Source: an uncultured Blautia sp.
GTDB lineage: Bacteria > Bacillota > Clostridia > Lachnospirales > Lachnospiraceae
DNA length: 64,000 nucleotides
Reading direction: 5' to 3'
Assembly: GCA_934364795.1 (NCBI GenBank)
Contig: CAKRMK010000002.1
Location: 62,001 to 126,000, forward strand
The notes below the pieces were generated by a model. That model searched no databases. It had not been told where the DNA came from and worked only from the letters and a program-made list of their open reading frames with translations. The position numbers and the translations under genes are program-made. Positions 60,182-64,000 of the stretch are shown piece after piece; the stretch's first letter is position 1, and each line of letters opens with the position of its first letter.

Positions 60182-61129
60182 TTACAGTTCAATCTGTGCA
60201 ATAACTTCTTTCAGTGCATTTGCACTCTTTTTCAGAAGTTCTACTTCTTCTTTGTTCATACGCATCTGAACTTTTCCCTGTGTACCATTTGGACCTACAA
60301 GGGTAAGGGTACTAAGGCATACATCTTCAATTCCGTACTCTCCGTGAAGCATGGAGGATACAGTGGCCAGGGAATCAGAAGCAGCCAGGATCAGACCTAC
60401 CAGCTGGCAAACAGTTGCAGATACTGCATAGAAGGTTGCACCTTTTTTGGCAATAACCTTTCCACCTGATTTCTGAACATATTCAAGCATGGCTTCTTTG
60501 TCCAGAGGCTTTATGTCTTTTCCGTGTGCTTTCATTTCTTCGTAGTACTCATCTGTGCTAAGACCTGAAATATAAGCACCTGTCCACGGAATGAAAGAAG
60601 TGTCGCCGTGCTCTCCAAATACATAGGCGTGAATGTTTCCCTGGGCTACCCCAAAGTGTTCGGAAAGTCCATAGCGAAGTCTTGCAGTATCAAGAATGGT
60701 TCCGGAACCCATGATCTGATTTTCCGGCAGTCCGGAAATCTTGGTAAATACGTAAGTCATAATGTCAACCGGGTTGCTTACAATAATGTACTTGGCATCT
60801 GGAGCTTCTTTTACAATCTGAGGGGTAATGCTTTTCAGAATGTTTACGTTTGTCTGGGTAAGCTCAATTCTGGTCTGGCCAGGTTTACGGGCAATTCCGG
60901 AGGTAATGATTACAATATCGGAATCCTTTGCATCAGCGTAATCTCCTGCAACCAGGGAAACCGGACTTCTGAAGCAGGTTCCCTGCTCAATGTCCATTAC
61001 CTCTCCTTCTACCTTTTCTTTGTTAATGTCGATCAGAACAATTTCAGAAGCGATTTCATCATGTGCCAGTGTGTAAGCGATTGTGGAGCCTACACTTCCC
61101 GCTCCGATAATGGTGATTTTGCTGCTCAT
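60182..61129 (-). CDS. Malate/lactate dehydrogenase family protein (malate-type residue)
   Basis: NAD-dependent 2-hydroxyacid dehydrogenase of 315 residues. NAD motif IIGAGSVGSTIAYTL, Asp in VLIDINKEK (NAD-specific), catalytic His in FGEHGDTSFIPW, and the substrate loop SGIARKPGQTR. At the specificity position (102 in LDH numbering) it has Arg, as in malate dehydrogenases (LARKPG), where lactate dehydrogenases have Gln (NQKPG). With fumarase and a fumarate-reductase-like enzyme in the same array, malate formation from oxaloacetate is the better reading, although relatives are often labelled lactate dehydrogenase. First gene of the array. Confidence 0.85.
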   Translation of the reverse strand: MSSKITIIGAGSVGSTIAYTLAHDEIASEIVLIDINKEKVEGEVMDIEQGTCFRSPVSLVAGDYADAKDSDIVIITSGIARKPGQTRIELTQTNVNILKSITPQIVKEAPDAKYIIVSNPVDIMTYVFTKISGLPENQIMGSGTILDTARLRYGLSEHFGVAQGNIHAYVFGEHGDTSFIPWTGAYISGLSTDEYYEEMKAHGKDIKPLDKEAMLEYVQKSGGKVIAKKGATFYAVSATVCQLVGLILAASDSLATVSSMLHGEYGIEDVCLSTLTLVGPNGTQGKVQMRMNKEEVELLKKSANALKEVIAQIEL

Positions 61130-61234
61130 AATAAACTCCTTTCATGGGGTTTGTGGAATTGTGCCAGTTTTCCCTCATATTATGTTATTTTTCGTGGGAT
61201 TCATTGGTTTTTCCCCTGTGTTGTCCTTTGTTTC

Positions 61235-61252
61235 TTGTTTATTTTTTAACAA
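61235..61252 (-). promoter_or_regulatory. Rex-type operator upstream of the dehydrogenase-hdr array
   Basis: TTGTTTATTTTTTAACAA matches TTGTTAANNNNTTAACAA with one mismatch in each strand's terms. It lies 106 bp upstream of the dehydrogenase start. The 585-bp gap 61130-61714 also holds the hairpin at 61297-61360 and AT-rich DNA; no gene is seen in it. Confidence 0.68.
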
Positions 61253-61296
61253 TCAAAGTTAGAAAAAAAGCGGGTCAAACTTTATTTTCTGCCTTT

Positions 61297-61360
61297 TGAC
61301 ATGACCTGACCTGGAATTGCAGACTGATTCCGCTCTGTTTTCCCAGGTCAAGCCATGTCA
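61297..61360. promoter_or_regulatory. 18-bp stem-loop in the leader of the array
   Basis: TGACATGACCTGACCTGG (61297-61314) pairs with CCAGGTCAAGCCATGTCA (61343-61360), 16 Watson-Crick and 2 G-T pairs, with an inner GGAAT/GATTCC hairpin. No T run follows, so it is more likely a leader RNA structure or protein site than a terminator. Confidence 0.55.
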
Positions 61361-61667
61361 TTTCCTGTTTTCTTGCAAACAATTCTCAACAAAAGAACTT
61401 TCCCTCTTCGTCTCCGCATAAAATATTTGTTTTTCTCCGCTTTATCTAAAATAACACAATGACAATCTTTTAACAACTATTTTTTGAATTTTTTTATCAT
61501 TTTTTATTTTTCTACATATTGTACAAATTTGCATATAAGTTTTTGGGTATTTTTAACTCTCAAATAATTATGTATGACACCAACTAATATACAGCAAAAT
61601 ATGCTTTATAAGACGTCAATCCTTCCACCACAATGCAATCCTGCCCGGCAGAGCAATTCATGGATAT

Positions 61668-61697
61668 CAGGTCAGAGGAAAAATACTTTTTCCCCCT
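61668..61697. terminator. Weak hairpin after pepT
   Basis: GTCAGAGGAAAAA pairs with TTTTTCCCCCTGAC just after the pepT stop. The stem is A/T rich inside and lacks a clear U tract on the minus strand; probable but weak terminator. Confidence 0.45.
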
Positions 61698-61714
61698 GAC
61701 ATCTTATTGTAATA

Positions 61715-62932
61715 TCAACATGCATACAGTTTCACAATATTCTTCAGATTCTCTACCGCATAATCCATGCCCTCTACTGTAATGTGCTCACATGGACCGT
61801 GGAATGCATAACCGCCTGTTCCAAGATTTGGGCAGGGAAGTCCCATAAAGGACAGTCTTGCGCCATCTGTACCTCCTCGGATGGCAACTGTTACCGGATT
61901 CAGTCCAGATTCCTGCACGGCTTTCTTTGCATTATCGATCAGGTGCATACATGGTTCAATTTTTTCTTTCATGTTGCGGTACTGCTCTTTGATGGTAAGA
62001 GTTACAGTACCCTGGCCGTACTTTTCGTTGAGAAGCTTCGCAATGTGTTTCATCATTTCCTGGCGGCATGCAAACATGGCGCTGTCATGATCACGGATGA
62101 TATAATCCAGACTTGCTTCTGACACATCACCGCTCATCTCACAGAGATGGAAAAATCCCTCATATTCTTCTGTATTTGCAGGTGTATCCCCAGATGGAAG
62201 CATGCTGTTAAACTCCATGGCAACCAAAGCTGCATTAATCATGGTATTTTTGCTGCTGCCCGGATGTACGGAAAATCCTTTAATCTTTACTTTCGCACCG
62301 GCAGCATTAAAGTTTTCATACTCAATTTCATTTTCTGCGCCGCCGTCAACTGTATAGGCAAAATCAGCCCCAAATCCTTTCACATCAAAAAAGTCAGCTC
62401 CCCGTCCCACTTCCTCATCCGGAGTAAAACCAATACAGATTTTTCCATGAGGAATGTTCTCCTGAATGATCTGCTCTGCCATTGTCATGATTTCAGCCAC
62501 ACCAGCTTTATCATCCGCACCAAGAAGAGTAGTTCCATCTGTGGTAATGAGAGTTCTTCCTTTTAATGCTGACAGATGGGGAAAATCTTTCAAAGTAAGA
62601 GTATATTCGCTGTTTCCCAGCTTCACATCCCGGCCATCATAATCAGGGATAATCTGGGGATTTACATTTTCTCCAGAAAAATCAGGAGCAGTATCCATAT
62701 GCGCGATAAAGCCGATTGCAGGCTTTTCTTCCAGACCTTTTGTTGCAGGAATCATACCGTATACATAACACTTATCATCAATACGGACGTCCTGCACTCC
62801 GATTTTTTTCAGTTCTTCTGCCAGCTTATTGCCAAGATCAAACTGCCGTCTGGTGGAAGGCACAGCCTCCTGTTCGTCCTCACTTGTTGTATAAATTTTC
62901 ACATAGTCAAGCAAACGTTCATATGCACGCAT
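61715..62932 (-). CDS. pepT: Peptidase T (tripeptide aminopeptidase)
   Basis: Zinc aminopeptidase of family M20B that removes the N-terminal residue of tripeptides, 405 residues. Metal site motifs: FIAHMDTAPDFSG, TTDGTTLLGADDKAGVAEIM (the bridging Asp), GFTPDEEVGRGADFFD (general base and ligand Glu) and the C-terminal GTGGYAFHGPCEHI with the last His. The dimerisation domain starts at about residue 205. Ribosome site AAGGAGAAGAAAA precedes the ATG. Cytoplasmic; lies 59 bp downstream of the hydrogenase gene in the same direction. Confidence 0.96.
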   Translation of the reverse strand: MRAYERLLDYVKIYTTSEDEQEAVPSTRRQFDLGNKLAEELKKIGVQDVRIDDKCYVYGMIPATKGLEEKPAIGFIAHMDTAPDFSGENVNPQIIPDYDGRDVKLGNSEYTLTLKDFPHLSALKGRTLITTDGTTLLGADDKAGVAEIMTMAEQIIQENIPHGKICIGFTPDEEVGRGADFFDVKGFGADFAYTVDGGAENEIEYENFNAAGAKVKIKGFSVHPGSSKNTMINAALVAMEFNSMLPSGDTPANTEEYEGFFHLCEMSGDVSEASLDYIIRDHDSAMFACRQEMMKHIAKLLNEKYGQGTVTLTIKEQYRNMKEKIEPCMHLIDNAKKAVQESGLNPVTVAIRGGTDGARLSFMGLPCPNLGTGGYAFHGPCEHITVEGMDYAVENLKNIVKLYAC

Positions 62933-62991
62933 TTTTCTTCTCCTTTTAAGACGGATATTCCGTTCTTTTTTGATTTTTTATGGTGTTACAA

Positions 62992-64000
62992 TTACAATTC
63001 TTCCAGTTTCTCAAGTTCGCCGCCAAATGAAGTATCCATACACTCTTCAAATGCAGCCTCTTTTTTCATTTTATCCAGTGCCACTGCTGCTTTCTTTACA
63101 GTCTGCACCGTTCCTGCGCCTGCTATACATCCGCCAGGACATGCCATTCCCTCTAGCAGATAACCGTTGTATTTTCCGGCTTTGGCTGCCATCATCATTT
63201 TTTTACATTCCTGAAGTCCATTAGCACTGACTACCTTTACTTCCCGGTCAGGATCCATACGTTTCACTGCTTTTACTACAGCAGCTGCAACACCGCCGCT
63301 GGCTGCAAAACCACGGCCGTCACTGCTTGCTGAAGAAAGTGGCTCTTCTTCAGGAATGTCTGCAAAATCAACACCTTTTGCTTCAAACATACCCTGAACT
63401 TCTTCAAATGTAAGTACAAAATCCACATAACTGCGAACTGATTTGCGGCTTGCCTCCAGCTTCTTGGCAGCACAGGGACCAACAAAAACGATCTTGCAGT
63501 CTGGTTCTTCCTGTTTCAGAAGTCTTGCAGTCAGTACCATAGGGGTCAGTGCCATGGAAATACAGTTTGCAAACTGCGGAAACATTTTTTTCGCCATTAC
63601 AGACCATGCAGGACAGCAGGATGTTCCCATAAAGGGGATTTTCTCCGGTACTTCCTCCATAAAATCTTTAGCTTCTTCAATGGTGCAAAGATCCGCTCCG
63701 ACTGCAACTTCTTTAATATCCGTGAAACCAAGAGCCTTAAAAGCACCTCGAAGCTGGGTATTTTTCAGTGCAGGCTCAAACTGCCCAGCTACAGCCGGTG
63801 CCACAATGGCGTATACCGATGTCTCACTTTTTAGTGCCATGATGGTCTGATAGATCTGCCCTTTATCTACAATAGCGCTAAACGGACAGCTTACCAGACA
63901 CATTCCACAGGAAACACATTTGTCATAGTCGATTTCAGCTCTGCCATATTCATCAGAATGGATGGCTCCCATTCCACATGCTTTTGCACAGGGGCGCTCC
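62992..64000 (-). CDS. [FeFe] hydrogenase large subunit, partial at right edge
   Basis: C-terminal 335 codons of an iron-only hydrogenase; the frame stays open at the edge. First comes a two-cluster ferredoxin domain (PCAKACGMGAI, CVSCGMCLVSCPFSAI). The H-cluster motifs follow: L1 GTSCCPAW, L2 FVGPCAAKKLE and L3 EGMACPGGCIAGAG. L2 has Gly where standard catalytic enzymes have Met (MPCxxKxxE), and the sequence ends soon after L3, which points to a non-standard group (group B or a sensory type) rather than the bifurcating HydA. The proton-transfer cysteine in TSCCP is kept. No HydB/HydC genes are downstream; pepT follows. Confidence 0.92.
   Translation of the reverse strand, partial: ERPCAKACGMGAIHSDEYGRAEIDYDKCVSCGMCLVSCPFSAIVDKGQIYQTIMALKSETSVYAIVAPAVAGQFEPALKNTQLRGAFKALGFTDIKEVAVGADLCTIEEAKDFMEEVPEKIPFMGTSCCPAWSVMAKKMFPQFANCISMALTPMVLTARLLKQEEPDCKIVFVGPCAAKKLEASRKSVRSYVDFVLTFEEVQGMFEAKGVDFADIPEEEPLSSASSDGRGFAASGGVAAAVVKAVKRMDPDREVKVVSANGLQECKKMMMAAKAGKYNGYLLEGMACPGGCIAGAGTVQTVKKAAVALDKMKKEAAFEECMDTSFGGELEKLEEL

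Noticed and set aside
60182..61129. Plain L-lactate dehydrogenase
   Set aside because: The specificity position is Arg (ARKPG) rather than Gln (NQKPG), and the genes around it handle malate and fumarate; kept as an alternative only.
1..64000. CRISPR array, tRNA, rRNA, integrase or transposase
   Set aside because: None was recognised on either strand; the repeats found are only hairpin elements, one tandem pair and short operators.

Overview
The window is about 64 kb of low-to-moderate GC DNA from a strict anaerobe of the Firmicutes, most likely a gut Lachnospiraceae (Blautia/Ruminococcus-like). This rests on pyruvate formate-lyase with its activase, an [FeFe] hydrogenase, HdrABC/Flx electron-transfer genes, selenium accessory genes, AGGAGG-type ribosome sites, TTGACA/TATAAT promoters and Rex operators. 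I saw no rRNA, tRNA, CRISPR array, transposase or prophage. Most genes lie on the minus strand.

Layout. 0-8 kb: an amino-acid binding protein cut by the left edge, dapF, azlCD, a BceAB-like ABC transporter with two upstream BceR-type boxes, an EamA permease and a DUF3786 protein. 8-12.3 kb: a selenium-metabolism cluster (DUF3343, TusA-like YedF, YedE transporter, class V aminotransferase, LysR regulator). 12.5-13.1 kb: ctc/L25. 13.3-25.3 kb: two complete peptide/nickel-type ABC importers in tandem plus a LysR regulator. 25.2-26.1 kb: the first part of a peptide deformylase gene left as a remnant, beside an MNT/HEPN toxin-antitoxin pair. 26.3-28.8 kb: a polar amino-acid ABC importer. 28.9-33.2 kb: a zinc M14-type deacylase fused to a SAM methyltransferase, a second related methyltransferase, two tandem structured repeats, a probably frameshifted small gene and an aldo/keto reductase. 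33.4-39.8 kb: MATE pump, DtxR-family regulator, glgB, TetR regulator, recQ. 40-43.1 kb: pflA and pflB under a Rex-type operator. 43.4-48.6 kb: a metal P-type ATPase whose promoter carries a CsoR-like box, a candidate small RNA, ppk1, and csoR. 48.8-49.5 kb: a DUF1275 protein.

49.6-61.1 kb is the most striking block, a nearly continuous minus-strand array: malate/lactate-type dehydrogenase, hdrB, hdrC, hdrA, an MvhD/FlxD subunit, flxC, flxB, flxA, a fumarate-reductase-like iron-sulfur subunit and flavoprotein, then two-subunit fumarase. Read as a pathway, it converts oxaloacetate via malate and fumarate to succinate, with a cytoplasmic HdrABC-FlxABCD assembly that could couple NADH oxidation to fumarate and ferredoxin reduction by flavin-based electron bifurcation. 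A Rex-type operator lies in the long leader upstream. The right edge holds pepT and an [FeFe] hydrogenase cut by the window end.

Several regulatory and RNA structures are visible directly: three dispersed hairpin repeats with a conserved loop, a tandem 162-bp repeat whose stems co-vary, a three-way-junction RNA candidate ending in a terminator, and inverted repeats overlapping promoters of the MATE and TetR genes. All functions are inferred from reading the sequence; no database search was run.
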